DNA from: Acidiferrobacteraceae bacterium
GTDB taxonomy: Bacteria > Pseudomonadota > Gammaproteobacteria > Acidiferrobacterales > SZUA-150
Length of the DNA: 54,798 nt
Reading direction: 5' to 3'
Assembly: GCA_003228915.1 (NCBI GenBank)
Contig: QIGL01000079.1
Coordinates: 1 to 54,798 of the forward strand
Below the pieces are notes generated by a model. It saw only the letters and a program-made list of their open reading frames with translations, was not told the origin of the DNA and did not search any database. Made by a program: the position numbers and the translations under genes. Shown here piece after piece: positions 37,494-46,437 of the stretch. Numbering within the stretch: the first letter of the stretch is position 1; each line of letters opens with the position of its first letter.

Positions 37494-37901
37494 ATGGCAC
37501 AAAACATACTCAAGCTCGTTGTAAAGGCAACCAAGAATGGCCAGTGCATTGCCGTGCGTTATCGCGGGCAAAAGGAAATTCGTGTGCTTGAGCCTCATGC
37601 AGTCTATACAAATGACAGGGGTGAGGTGACAGTGGATGGATTTCAAACGCGCGGTTACTCGGCTTCAGGCAGGCCACCTCCGTTCTGGCGCCCATTTCGC
37701 ATTAAGAAAATTACTGCGATATCTGTGCTCAATGAAAAATTTCTTCCCCGGGAGTCTGAAGGTTTCTCCAGCAACAAGTTACGCTACCAGAATGGCCTGA
37801 TGGCCATTGTTGATATTGCCCGGCCATCGCACATGTATTCACCTGAGGCCCTGAAGAATATGGGTCCGTTTTTGCCAAAAAATAAAGTTACTGGCTTTTA
37901 G
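37494..37901 (+). CDS. Unknown protein with a WYL-like domain
   Basis: I do not recognise this 135-residue protein firmly. Residues 10-80 resemble a WYL-type ligand-binding SH3-like fold: CIAVRYRGQKEIRVLEPHAV, then TRGYSAS, then FRIKKITAISVLNEKF. WYL domains bind nucleic acids or nucleotides and usually follow a helix-turn-helix, which is missing here. The C-terminal 50 residues are not classifiable. The gene stands alone between mgtE and the oppositely oriented PTS operon. Confidence 0.6.
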   Translation: MAQNILKLVVKATKNGQCIAVRYRGQKEIRVLEPHAVYTNDRGEVTVDGFQTRGYSASGRPPPFWRPFRIKKITAISVLNEKFLPRESEGFSSNKLRYQNGLMAIVDIARPSHMYSPEALKNMGPFLPKNKVTGF

Positions 37902-37970
37902 TATCATCACTCAAACTGCCTGGGCTAGATTTTATAAATTCTTTACTATCTATTTTTAATTGCCCGGCGA

Positions 37971-39725
37971 TCATCGTTTCGAGGCAGTTCGCCTATTTTG
38001 TTTTTCATTTTCCAAATCAATTGTCGCGTGTAGTTCACCAATATCCTTAATCGCTAAAATCTTTTTTGCAAATCTTTTTAGCGATGTAATATTACTGGTC
38101 TTGACTATTTTTTTAATACCAAGCAGTGAAGCAGGGTGCATGCTGAATTCTGTCAAGCCCATACCTAACAGCAGCCTGGCAAATCGCAGATCTCCTGCCA
38201 TTTCCCCGCACATTGCTACCGGGATTTTGGCAACTCTGCCAGCTTCAATAATATTGACTATCAGGCGCAGCACTGCAGGATGTAACGGATCGTATAAATA
38301 ATTTACGGCATCATCTACCCGGTCAATAGCTAACGTGTACTGTATAAGATCGTTTGTTCCAATAGACATAAAATCAAGATGGGGTGCAAATAAATCGGCT
38401 GCAATGGCCGCGGAAGGAATTTCAATCATGCCACCAATAGGTAATTTCTTGTCAAATTTAATGCCGCGTATTTTTAGCTCAGCTTTTGTTTCTTCTACAA
38501 ACTCAAGAGCTAGTTGTAATTCATCAACTCCGGATATCATAGGCAGCATTAGTCTTACCTTGCCAAATGCTGAAGCACGTAATATAGCCCGGAGCTGGGG
38601 CCTGAAAATTTCTGGTGATTTAAGGCATAATCTTAGCGCCCTTAATCCCAGTGCTGGATTAATAGCCACATCACCACCGAGCTTTCCGCCATCAACCTGC
38701 TTGTCTGCACCCAGGTCAAGTGTCCTGATCGTAACCGGACGGTTTGGTATGGCTTTTACTACTTTTACGTAATTTTTAAATTGTTCTTCTTCGTCAGGCG
38801 CATCCAGACGATTCATAAATAAAAATTCTGTTCTATATAAACCTATGCCTGCAGCATTTGTTTTGATCGTGGCCTTGACGTCTGCCGGTAATTCAATATT
38901 TGTATGGAGCTGGATTTTTTTTCCGTCTTTTGTAACAGATCTCGCTTTTTGTAATTTTTCTAATTCAATCCTTAGCTGGGTGATGTGCCTGTTTCGCTTG
39001 CGATACTCAGCGAGAATATTTTTATCGGGCGATAGAATGACTACACCACGCTTGCCATCAATTATTATATCTTCATCTTTTTTGATGAAGCGTGTAGCGT
39101 TATGAACAGCTACAATTGCCGGAATCTGTAGACTTCGCGCAAGTATGGCGGTATGTGAAATTGGCCCCCCCAGGTCTGTAACGAATGCACGAATCTTTTT
39201 GTGCTTGAGCAGGACAGTATCGGCCGGGGTGAGATCGTTCGCTATAATAATCTGACCTTTTTTTAATGAATCATGGTCCGTATCGTCTTGCCCCAGGAGA
39301 TTGCGAATAACTCTATCTACTACCTGTATTACATCTGTAGATTTTGACCTTATGTACTGGTCTTCTATTTTTCCGAACATGTCAGTCAGCATTTTCCCCT
39401 GCTGTTGCAGCGCCCATTCGGCATTACATTTTCTGTTCCTGATTAGATCTATCGGTTCCTTCGAGATCATGCCGTCATTCAGTATCAGGATGTGCGCGTC
39501 AATAAAACTGGATGTTTCTTTGGGGGCATTGGACGGAATTCGTTCAAGAACCTTGTTTAATTGCAGATGAACTTCTTTTATGGCGCGTGAGAACCTTTCA
39601 ATTTCACTTTTAACAAGATGGTCGGGTAATAAATACTCAGAAATTTCAGGCCGACTCCTGCGAAGCGTGTAAGCTGTGCCAATACAAATACCACTACTTA
39701 CACCAGCTCCGTGAAGGACAAGCAT
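37971..39725 (-). CDS. ptsI: PtsI, phosphoenolpyruvate-protein phosphotransferase (enzyme I)
   Basis: Enzyme I takes a phosphate from phosphoenolpyruvate and passes it to HPr. The 584-residue protein has the phosphorylated histidine H191 in GGPISHTAILARS and the C-terminal PEP-binding barrel with MCGEMAGD. It lacks the GAF domain of PtsP, so it is the plain enzyme I form. It is the last gene of the PTS operon; its ATG overlaps the HPr stop by one base. No PTS sugar permease (EIIB/C) is seen, so it should serve regulation. Confidence 0.96.
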   Translation of the reverse strand: MLVLHGAGVSSGICIGTAYTLRRSRPEISEYLLPDHLVKSEIERFSRAIKEVHLQLNKVLERIPSNAPKETSSFIDAHILILNDGMISKEPIDLIRNRKCNAEWALQQQGKMLTDMFGKIEDQYIRSKSTDVIQVVDRVIRNLLGQDDTDHDSLKKGQIIIANDLTPADTVLLKHKKIRAFVTDLGGPISHTAILARSLQIPAIVAVHNATRFIKKDEDIIIDGKRGVVILSPDKNILAEYRKRNRHITQLRIELEKLQKARSVTKDGKKIQLHTNIELPADVKATIKTNAAGIGLYRTEFLFMNRLDAPDEEEQFKNYVKVVKAIPNRPVTIRTLDLGADKQVDGGKLGGDVAINPALGLRALRLCLKSPEIFRPQLRAILRASAFGKVRLMLPMISGVDELQLALEFVEETKAELKIRGIKFDKKLPIGGMIEIPSAAIAADLFAPHLDFMSIGTNDLIQYTLAIDRVDDAVNYLYDPLHPAVLRLIVNIIEAGRVAKIPVAMCGEMAGDLRFARLLLGMGLTEFSMHPASLLGIKKIVKTSNITSLKRFAKKILAIKDIGELHATIDLENEKQNRRTASKR

Positions 39726-39994
39726 TATTCTTTTTCTCCGAAACCAGAAACCACAAGTTCAGATAGCGCGTCGATGGCCTCTTTTTCGTCTTTACCTTCC
39801 GCGCAGATATTAATAAGGCTGCCAGCTGATGCAGCAAGCATCATGATGCCCATAATACTTTTTCCGTTTACCCGTTGCCCGTTTCGGGTAAGGGTGATGT
39901 TACTATTATAAGTAGTGGCGAGTGTTACGAATTTTGCAGATGCACGCGCGTGCATACCAAGTTTATTGCGAATCGTGATTTCGTTACAGTTCAT
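39725..39994 (-). CDS. HPr-type phosphocarrier protein
   Basis: With a start at ATG 39994 (4-base overlap with the EIIA gene) the protein has 89 residues, H15 in LGMHARAS, and S46 in VNGKSIMG, exactly the canonical numbering of HPr. H15 takes phosphate from enzyme I, and S46 is the target of HPr kinase/phosphorylase, whose gene is three positions upstream. An upstream GTG (40009) would add five residues and spoil the numbering. It may equally be called PtsH or NPr (PtsO), since no sugar PTS is present. Confidence 0.95.
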   Translation of the reverse strand: MNCNEITIRNKLGMHARASAKFVTLATTYNSNITLTRNGQRVNGKSIMGIMMLAASAGSLINICAEGKDEKEAIDALSELVVSGFGEKE

Positions 39995-40401
39995 TTTGGG
40001 CAATCGCACTGATTTTTACTATTCACTATCTTGATACTTTCAATCCCGCCTTTTGCTGCTATTTTTGATAACCTGGTTACGGGCTCATTGATGTAGTTTA
40101 TGGTTCGAATTAACATGGGTAAATTCAGTCCTGACACCATTTCAATTTTTCCTTGCTCAATAATTTGACAGGCAATATTGCAATGGGTAGCGCCATATAT
40201 GTCGCACAGGATTAACGCGCCGTTCGTATTTTTTTGCTTATTTATTTTTGCTATGAGCTGTTCATAAATATCTTCTGTTTTGTCGCTGGGTAAGATCTGT
40301 ACCAGGCCGATATCATCCAGCGACCTGGCCAGCACGTGCGCTGCCGCGTTTATTAAATTGGCGCCAAAATCAGGAAAAGTCAGCAATAGTATCCTGGTCA
40401 T
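39991..40401 (-). CDS. Mannose-type PTS EIIA-like protein lacking the active-site histidine
   Basis: This 136-residue protein aligns with EIIA-Man domains: an N-terminal strand (RILLLT), DIYGATHCN where the family has DxYGGTPxN, and VSGLNLPMLIR, a near-perfect match to the family's SGVNLPML. The histidine that accepts phosphate lies in a T-H motif after the first strand; here the residues are T8-F9-P10-D11. I read this directly from the codons, so it is not a frame error. It can probably not be phosphorylated at the usual site and may act as a regulatory or scaffold protein. It overlaps rapZ and HPr by 4 bases each. Confidence 0.88.
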   Translation of the reverse strand: MTRILLLTFPDFGANLINAAAHVLARSLDDIGLVQILPSDKTEDIYEQLIAKINKQKNTNGALILCDIYGATHCNIACQIIEQGKIEMVSGLNLPMLIRTINYINEPVTRLSKIAAKGGIESIKIVNSKNQCDCPK

Positions 40402-41252
40402 GTTAATTCCCTGTGTCGCACCTGGGTCCTGTAGCCTTTCCCGGTAAAATAGTCACCGATCTTTTTTGCCAGGTAAACCGAACGGTGTTGTCCGCCTGTA
40501 CAGCCAATGGCGATAGTAAGATAGCTCCTTGGCTCCTCAATAAAGTTGGGCAACCATTTTTCAAGAAAATTCTGAATTTCAGTGGCCATTTCAGCAGTTT
40601 CCTCATGTTCACCCATGAATGAAATGATAGGTTTATCCAGCCCCGAATATTCCCGTAGTTCCGGCTGCCAGTACGGGTTGGGCAGGCAGCGAACGTCAAA
40701 TACAAAATCTGCATCAAGTGGCGTACCTCTTTTGAACCCAAATGATTCAAATAAAAGCGTAATCGGTGTTTCATTGTCAGAGCCAATGAAATCGCGGATT
40801 TTTGATCTTAATTGTTTTGGTGTGGTGTGTGCAGTTTCAATACGTAGATCAGCATTTTCAGACAACGGTTCAAGTAATTTTCGTTCGAGTTCTATTCCTT
40901 CCAGCAAGGAAGTATTTTGATCCGTCATGGGATGCCTTCTTCGTGTCTCCTTATACCGCTTTATTAAAATACTATCATTGGCTTCAAGAAAAATAATTTT
41001 ATGTGTAATACCCAGTGCTTTGAGCTCTTTAAGTGTTGCCGGTAAAGCATCCAGGAAAAGTCGATTGCGCACATCAATGCCAACAGCCGCGAACTGGCTT
41101 TCGTCTGGATTACTCTCCTGTAGTTGTTGTACGAAATGTGGAAGCAGGCCGGCAGGGAGGTTGTCTATGCAGTAGAAGCCAAAATCTTCCAGGGCCTGTA
41201 GTGCAATAGATTTACCAGATCCGGATAATCCACTAACAATTATCAGATTCAT
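40398..41252 (-). CDS. rapZ: RapZ, RNase adapter / nucleotide-binding protein
   Basis: RapZ has an N-terminal P-loop (GLSGSGKS, residues 8-15) and a C-terminal domain with TIAIGCTGGQHRSVY. In E. coli it delivers the GlmZ small RNA to RNase E and senses glucosamine-6-phosphate. The 284-residue length is normal. In this lineage RapZ sits between hprK and PTS genes, so its activity is probably linked to phosphorylated PTS partners. It overlaps hprK by 20 bases and the EIIA gene by 4. Confidence 0.96.
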   Translation of the reverse strand: MNLIIVSGLSGSGKSIALQALEDFGFYCIDNLPAGLLPHFVQQLQESNPDESQFAAVGIDVRNRLFLDALPATLKELKALGITHKIIFLEANDSILIKRYKETRRRHPMTDQNTSLLEGIELERKLLEPLSENADLRIETAHTTPKQLRSKIRDFIGSDNETPITLLFESFGFKRGTPLDADFVFDVRCLPNPYWQPELREYSGLDKPIISFMGEHEETAEMATEIQNFLEKWLPNFIEEPRSYLTIAIGCTGGQHRSVYLAKKIGDYFTGKGYRTQVRHRELT

Positions 41253-42216
41253 TTTTATTGTGACTAATCATATTTTGTTGGCGGGTAGAGAATTCCTGGT
41301 AAGCATCAATGCCTTTCATCCGAAGCATGTAAGTACGTGCTGCTGCCTCTACCAGTACAGCAAGGTTTCTTCCAGGTGCAACGTATAAGATTATTTCGGG
41401 AATGTCTACTTCGAGTAACTTGCTGGTCATTAAATTAGCCTGAAGTCGATCAATATTATCTGGTAGCTCGGTTTTTAATTGCTTGAGTGTGAGAATCAGA
41501 TGCAGCTTTTTTTTATGGCGGGTGGCGGTTTCACCGAACATGGCGCGTACATTGATAATTCCAAGACCACGAACTTCCATAAAATCTACCAGAATTTTCG
41601 GGCACTGGCCTACCAGGATATCTGGTCCGACACGCACGAAATCTACCGCGTCATCTGCAATTAGCCTGTGATTACGGCTGAGCAATTCCAGTGCCAGCTC
41701 ACTTTTGCCAATGCCACTTTCGCCACGAATGAATATTCCCGTGCCCAGTACTTCCATGTAGACGCCATGGACAGTTAACAAAGGCGCCAGTGCTCGTGTT
41801 AAGTAGTACTGGAGATTCTCGATGACTACAGGGCTGGGCAGGCTCGTTAAAAAAAGCGGTGTCTTATGGGTTTCAGCACCTGCAAGCAAATCTTGCGGGC
41901 AGGATTCACCAGAAACAATGATTAAAACCGTAGCATCAGATTCGAATAATTCTGTTAGCGAGTGTTTTCTGCTGCGTTCATCTTGTGTTTCAAGGTAGCC
42001 GAGTTCAGTCGCACCTAAAACCTGAACACGATTGGGGTGAATGAGATTAAGGTGACCGACAAGGGCAAGCCCCGGGTGCCTGGCCGTACCAGATTCTAGT
42101 TGAGTTTGTTTGCCAGATTTACCGGCGAGCCATTTTAGCTGAAGTTGATCTTTCTGTTTCTCGTAAAGATCCTGAACAGTAAGTTTTGGTTGGTTAAGGG
42201 GGTCAGATGCGCTCAA
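41233..42216 (-). CDS. hprK: HprK, HPr(Ser) kinase/phosphorylase
   Basis: HprK phosphorylates and dephosphorylates HPr at serine 46. The 327-residue protein has H150, a Walker A motif GESGIGKS at 165-172 and the signature MEVRGLGIINV at 213-223. The start is TTG 42216, overlapping the ptsN stop by three bases. In Gram-positives HprK controls catabolite repression; in proteobacteria it occurs in regulatory PTS clusters like this one, without sugar uptake, and its signal is not settled. Confidence 0.96.
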   Translation of the reverse strand: MSASDPLNQPKLTVQDLYEKQKDQLQLKWLAGKSGKQTQLESGTARHPGLALVGHLNLIHPNRVQVLGATELGYLETQDERSRKHSLTELFESDATVLIIVSGESCPQDLLAGAETHKTPLFLTSLPSPVVIENLQYYLTRALAPLLTVHGVYMEVLGTGIFIRGESGIGKSELALELLSRNHRLIADDAVDFVRVGPDILVGQCPKILVDFMEVRGLGIINVRAMFGETATRHKKKLHLILTLKQLKTELPDNIDRLQANLMTSKLLEVDIPEIILYVAPGRNLAVLVEAAARTYMLRMKGIDAYQEFSTRQQNMISHNKNESDNC

Positions 42217-42671
42217 CCTGCTTCCCGGTTGGTGAGATACTGGTAAATTTCTTCTTTGTTATTTGCACCTAAAATTTTTGCCCGTGTTGCATCATCATTT
42301 AATACATTTGCTATTCTCGCAAGTAATTGCAAATGATCTTCTGTCGCTTGTTCAGGCACGAGCAGCGCAAAAACCATCTTGATTGGCTCGTGATCAATTG
42401 AATCATAATCGACTTCTTTTTCTAGGGTAGCAAACGCACCTATTGCCTTATCCAGGCCTTTCAGACGGCCGTGTGGTAATGCCACGCCATGACCAATTCC
42501 GGTACTGCCAAGCCGTTCTCTATCGAGCAATGACTGGAAAGCTGCGTATTCATCCAGACCTGGTTCGTCGGCGTGCATCAATGTGCTTAGTTGTTCAAGT
42601 AAACGTTTTTTGCTCGTTACCGGCATCGAAAACTCAATACGTTCCGGTGATATGAGTTCTTGTAATTGCAT
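42213..42671 (-). CDS. ptsN: PtsN, nitrogen-regulatory EIIA (EIIA-Ntr)
   Basis: PtsN is the output domain of the nitrogen-related PTS and influences potassium transport and other systems depending on its phosphorylation. The 152-residue protein has the phosphorylated histidine H67 in VALPHGRL. It lies between hpf and hprK, downstream of rpoN, the usual position. The histidine is intact, in contrast to the mannose-type EIIA further down. Confidence 0.96.
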   Translation of the reverse strand: MQLQELISPERIEFSMPVTSKKRLLEQLSTLMHADEPGLDEYAAFQSLLDRERLGSTGIGHGVALPHGRLKGLDKAIGAFATLEKEVDYDSIDHEPIKMVFALLVPEQATEDHLQLLARIANVLNDDATRAKILGANNKEEIYQYLTNREAG

Positions 42672-42693
42672 TTTGTTAATACCTTGTAATCTT

Positions 42694-43023
42694 CTATTCT
42701 ACTACGGTTCTTTTCAAGTCAGCACCATGGGAACGATGATGATTGGTTTTCTTTTCCTTGTGCTTGATAATTTGACGATCCAGCTTATCGGCCAGGATAT
42801 CTATGGCTGCATACATATCTTCTCCTTCGGCATTGGCATGAATGGTTGCGCCAGTAGCATTTACGGTGGCTTCAGCCAGTTGTCGTTTTTTTTCTACCCT
42901 GAGAACAACATGGGTGGTGGTCACGTGATCAAAATGTTTTTCGAGTTTGCCAACTTTTTCCGAGGCGTAGTCTTTGAGTGAGCTGGTGATTTCTACATGT
43001 TGTCCAGTGACGTTTATTTGCAT
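42694..43023 (-). CDS. hpf: Hpf, ribosome hibernation promoting factor
   Basis: Hpf binds the decoding region of idle ribosomes and supports 100S dimers. At 109 residues it is the short type, with a single beta-alpha-beta-beta-beta-alpha domain that starts MQINVTGQHVEITSSLKDY. The rpoN-hpf-ptsN order is the classic arrangement. An AGGAG site precedes the ATG. Confidence 0.96.
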   Translation of the reverse strand: MQINVTGQHVEITSSLKDYASEKVGKLEKHFDHVTTTHVVLRVEKKRQLAEATVNATGATIHANAEGEDMYAAIDILADKLDRQIIKHKEKKTNHHRSHGADLKRTVVE

Positions 43024-43048
43024 TTGTGGTACTCCTTTATAGGCTGGT

Positions 43049-44569
43049 TCAAATAAGCGCCTTGCGCTGATTTGAAGGTGGTATATTCATTGATTCACGA
43101 TATTTAGCGATTGTTCTTCTGGCAACATTGATGCCCTGGGCCGCCATGATTTTGGCAATATTATTATCACTAATAGGCTTGCTGACAGGCTCTGCGGCCA
43201 CCAGTTTTTTGATTAAAGAGCGAATTGCAGTGGCAGAACAGGTGCCACCATCGACCGTGCCCACATGACTGGAAAAAAAGAATTTTAGCTCAAAAATACC
43301 GCGTGGCGTTAACATGTACTTATTAGTAGTTACTCTTGAAATTGTAGACTCATGCATTTCAACTGCTTCGGCAATATCGTGCAGTACTAGTGGCCTCATT
43401 GCCTCAGCCCCATGATCCAAAAAAGCTCGCTGTCGGTCAACTATCATTTTTGAAACTTTCAGCAAGGTATCATTTCTGCTATGCAGGCTCTTCAAAAACC
43501 ATTTTGCCTGTTGTAATTGTTCGTTCAGATATTTTTTGTCATTTTTGTCTGTTTTAGTACTGCCTGCACGTGCCATGTTCTCATACATTCTATTGATTTG
43601 CAGCTTGGGTGAGTGGTCTCCATTCAGATCGGCTCGCCACCGACCTTTGATTTTTCTCACTATGACGTCCGGCGAAATATAAGCAGCCTGGGTCGAGTGA
43701 ATGCTGCTGCCAGGGCGTGGATTAAGCTGCTGGATAAGCAGCATTGCCTGCTGTAAGGCATCCTGATCAAATTTAAGCTGTTTTTTCAGGTTGGCTGTGT
43801 CGCGATTGGCCAGGAGTGCAAGATTGGCGGCAGTGGCCAGTTTTTTAGCCTGTTCGAGTGAGGGGGTAGCTGGATCAAGTACTCGTAATTGCAGCTGCAG
43901 GGTCTCGGCCAGGTCTCTGCCGCCGATACCGAGAGGGTCAAAATTCTGTATGCAGTGCAGTACAGCTTCTACTTCATCGAGCTCAAATGGATCAAAATCT
44001 TCGCTATTGACCGGGCTGTCGTTGTTAAGACCCGTGTTATTTGAGCCGACCTTATTCAGAGAAGCGCAGATTTCTTCCAGCGGTGAGACCAGGTAACCAT
44101 CTTCATTAATCGAATCTATGATGTTGTCTGCGATCACCCGATCCCGGCCGGAGAATGGTGACATTTGTGCCTGCCACTGCAAATGATCGGTCAGGGTTTC
44201 GGGCGCGCTGTTGCGCGCCTCCAGGTCGGGGAAATCCCCGTCTATGTTTGTGCGAGTAGCGCCACTGCTGATGGTGGCATCATACTGGTTATCCCAGTCT
44301 GGCGGATTCTCGGTATCGCCGCTGCTGGAATCCATGTGCAAATCGGTGGGTTCTGGTGAGCCATTCTCAGACTGGTCTGGCTGCTCCGCTTTGGCGCCAT
44401 CCTGGCTTGACTGATCATCACTTTCCTCAAGCATGGGATTGCTTTCCAGTGCCTCCTGGATCTCTTGCTCCAACTCAAGTGAAGATAATTGTAATAACCT
44501 GATCGCCTGCTGAAGCTGCGGGGTAATGGTCAGCTGTTGACCAATTTTGAATTCTAGCGATGGCTTCAT
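43049..44569 (-). CDS. rpoN: RpoN, RNA polymerase sigma-54 factor
   Basis: Sigma-54 directs transcription from -24/-12 promoters with enhancer-binding activators. The 506-residue protein has the N-terminal Q/L-rich activator region (residues 1-50), an acidic variable region (about 50-115), the core-binding domain and the C-terminal RpoN box ARRTIAKYRESM near residue 485. The length is normal. The ATG at 44569 has no visible ribosome site; a 14-base palindrome lies just upstream. Confidence 0.96.
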   Translation of the reverse strand: MKPSLEFKIGQQLTITPQLQQAIRLLQLSSLELEQEIQEALESNPMLEESDDQSSQDGAKAEQPDQSENGSPEPTDLHMDSSSGDTENPPDWDNQYDATISSGATRTNIDGDFPDLEARNSAPETLTDHLQWQAQMSPFSGRDRVIADNIIDSINEDGYLVSPLEEICASLNKVGSNNTGLNNDSPVNSEDFDPFELDEVEAVLHCIQNFDPLGIGGRDLAETLQLQLRVLDPATPSLEQAKKLATAANLALLANRDTANLKKQLKFDQDALQQAMLLIQQLNPRPGSSIHSTQAAYISPDVIVRKIKGRWRADLNGDHSPKLQINRMYENMARAGSTKTDKNDKKYLNEQLQQAKWFLKSLHSRNDTLLKVSKMIVDRQRAFLDHGAEAMRPLVLHDIAEAVEMHESTISRVTTNKYMLTPRGIFELKFFFSSHVGTVDGGTCSATAIRSLIKKLVAAEPVSKPISDNNIAKIMAAQGINVARRTIAKYRESMNIPPSNQRKALI

Positions 44570-44577
44570 GGGTATTT

Positions 44578-44591
44578 AAATGGGTCCATTT
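44578..44591. promoter_or_regulatory. Palindrome upstream of rpoN
   Basis: AAATGG-GT-CCATTT is a perfect inverted repeat 8 bases upstream of the rpoN start codon, in the place where a ribosome site is expected. It could be an operator or a hairpin affecting translation. No known site is recognised. Confidence 0.35.
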
Positions 44592-44712
44592 TAGCTTAAG
44601 TACAAGACGTTCATTATTTGAAAGCGTATTGGCCTGCTTTGTTTTAAGTGTAGCTCACTGAAACAAAGATAAATAATGAAACAATACAACAAGTTCCGTG
44701 TATAGGTCTGAT

Positions 44713-45438
44713 TTAGAGGCGAAAATCCTGACCCAAATAAACGTCCCTGACGGTCTGGTTGGCCAGTACGGCCTCGGCGCTACCAGTGGTTAATATTTTA
44801 CCATCACTTAAAATATAGGCGCGATCACAGATTTTGAGGATTTCCCTGACATTATGATCTGTAATCAGGACGCCAATGGATTTACTTTGCAAGTGCTTGA
44901 TTAATTGTTGAATTTCAATGACGGATACGGGATCGACCCCGGCAAACGGTTCATCCAGTAATATAAATCTGGGTTCGGTTGCCAATGCCCGGGCAATTTC
45001 AGTGCGTCGCCGTTCACCACCGGACAGGGCCTGGGCCAGGGTGTGCCTGCGTTCCTCAATATGCAGATCGTGCAGCAAGTCTTCAAGACGTTGCTCACGC
45101 TGTTGCTTGTTGAGGTCTTTGCGGGTCTCGAGAATTGCCAGGATATTTTGTTCGACAGTGAGCCTGCGAAATGCCGACGGTTCCTGGGGCAGGTAACTGA
45201 CGCCCATTTTGGCCCGACGATGCATGGGAAGCTTGCTAATATCGTTATCATCCAGGCAGATATTGCCCTTATCCATCTGGATCAGCCCGACAATCATGTA
45301 AAAGCAGGTTGTTTTGCCGGCGCCGTTAGGTCCGAGCAAGCCAACTACGTCACCGCCTTTGATGTTGATCGAAACATTGTCTACGACTGTTCTGCCCCGA
45401 TAGGATTTGCACAATTTGTTAATTGAGAGAATGCTCAT
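44713..45438 (-). CDS. lptB: LptB, LPS-export ABC transporter ATPase
   Basis: LptB powers extraction of LPS from the inner membrane with LptF/LptG. The 241-residue ATPase has Walker A GPNGAGKT, the signature LSGGERRR, and the Walker [14 protein letters not shown]. The length is as in E. coli (241). It starts 14 bases after lptA, in the order kdsC-lptC-lptA-lptB. Confidence 0.97.
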   Translation of the reverse strand: MSILSINKLCKSYRGRTVVDNVSINIKGGDVVGLLGPNGAGKTTCFYMIVGLIQMDKGNICLDDNDISKLPMHRRAKMGVSYLPQEPSAFRRLTVEQNILAILETRKDLNKQQREQRLEDLLHDLHIEERRHTLAQALSGGERRRTEIARALATEPRFILLDEPFAGVDPVSVIEIQQLIKHLQSKSIGVLITDHNVREILKICDRAYILSDGKILTTGSAEAVLANQTVRDVYLGQDFRL

Positions 45439-45452
45439 AAGTTAACTATTTT

Positions 45453-45968
45453 CTATTTCTGCAACTTTTTAATACGTTCGGGACTAAACGAAGCAGAGAG
45501 TGGCGCATCTTTTGTATAAACGGTAATAGTATTAGTTTTAACATTGTAGATCAGATTTTTACTGTTCAGGGTGTCACTGCCCATTTTCAACTTTACATTG
45601 CCCGACAACGTTATCAGGCCAGTTTTTAAATCGTAATGAGCATTGGTTGCGGTCAGCACCACTAGTTCGCCATTATTAATTTTATGAATTTCAACAGGAT
45701 TGCCGCTGGCCCAAATATGGTTCGGTTGATTGCCGCTGCTCGAGGTTTTAGCTTTGGCAGCCATGATTACCAGGTTACCTTGTTTGACCCGAACATTACC
45801 CCGATAAATTATATCGCCACTTTTTTGATCAACCAGTATGCGTTTTGATTTTAAGAAAACAGGTTGATCGGTATTATGCCAGATTTTTTCTGCAGCCTGG
45901 CCCGGGTTGGACAATAAAGCAAAAGTACTTGCCAGCAGTATCGCGACCAAAGGCCTGATCGTTTGCAT
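45453..45968 (-). CDS. lptA: LptA, periplasmic LPS-bridge protein
   Basis: LptA forms the periplasmic bridge for LPS between LptC and LptD. I start it at ATG 45968 (171 residues), which gives a clean signal peptide MQTIRPLVAILLASTF ending GQAAEK. The frame is open up to a TTG at 46010 that overlaps lptC, but that would put a charged extension before the signal peptide. The mature part has repeated beta strands typical of the OstA domain (IIYRGNVRVKQGNLVI, ITLSGNVKLKMGSDTL). Confidence 0.93.
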   Translation of the reverse strand: MQTIRPLVAILLASTFALLSNPGQAAEKIWHNTDQPVFLKSKRILVDQKSGDIIYRGNVRVKQGNLVIMAAKAKTSSSGNQPNHIWASGNPVEIHKINNGELVVLTATNAHYDLKTGLITLSGNVKLKMGSDTLNSKNLIYNVKTNTITVYTKDAPLSASFSPERIKKLQK

Positions 45969-45990
45969 TCGTTGATATGTAAAACGTGAT

Positions 45991-46428
45991 TTAATCAAGG
46001 CGCACCTCAAGCGTGTCAGTGCTTATTGTTCCTGCCGGGGCGTCAATATTCTTTTTACTTGAAATTTTCACATTGCCCAGCATTTTAAGAAGTTTCTGGT
46101 CCTCAGACAGGAAGCCCCTGTCGGCTGTTGTATGTAAGTCTGCACGACCGGGCTTGTGTTGAATGAGATGCAGGTTTTTGAGTGTGGTGCCGCGTTTGCC
46201 GTCGTAACGATTCATGGTTTTTGCCATGAGGGTATATTTTTTTATGCCATTATCATCAATAAAAGATGCGGTCATATTTTTCATGCTAAATAGAGGCGTG
46301 GGACCTGTTTTTGCTTCAATACCCAGATCTTTTACAGACAACAGGTCTGATAACCACCAGCCTAGCGCACCTGTGAGCGTGATTAATAACGTGGGAAGCA
46401 CGTGGCGAAGTTTTTTTTTGCCTGGCAT
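45991..46428 (-). CDS. lptC: LptC, LPS-export bitopic membrane protein
   Basis: LptC receives LPS from LptBFG and passes it to LptA. This 145-residue protein has one N-terminal membrane helix (residues 10-27) and a periplasmic beta domain with MKNMTASFIDDNGIKKYTLMA. It is shorter than E. coli LptC (191) by the C-terminal strands. It sits 9 bases after kdsC and ends 22 bases before the lptA ATG. Confidence 0.9.
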   Translation of the reverse strand: MPGKKKLRHVLPTLLITLTGALGWWLSDLLSVKDLGIEAKTGPTPLFSMKNMTASFIDDNGIKKYTLMAKTMNRYDGKRGTTLKNLHLIQHKPGRADLHTTADRGFLSEDQKLLKMLGNVKISSKKNIDAPAGTISTDTLEVRLD

Positions 46429-46437
46429 GTTGGTCAG

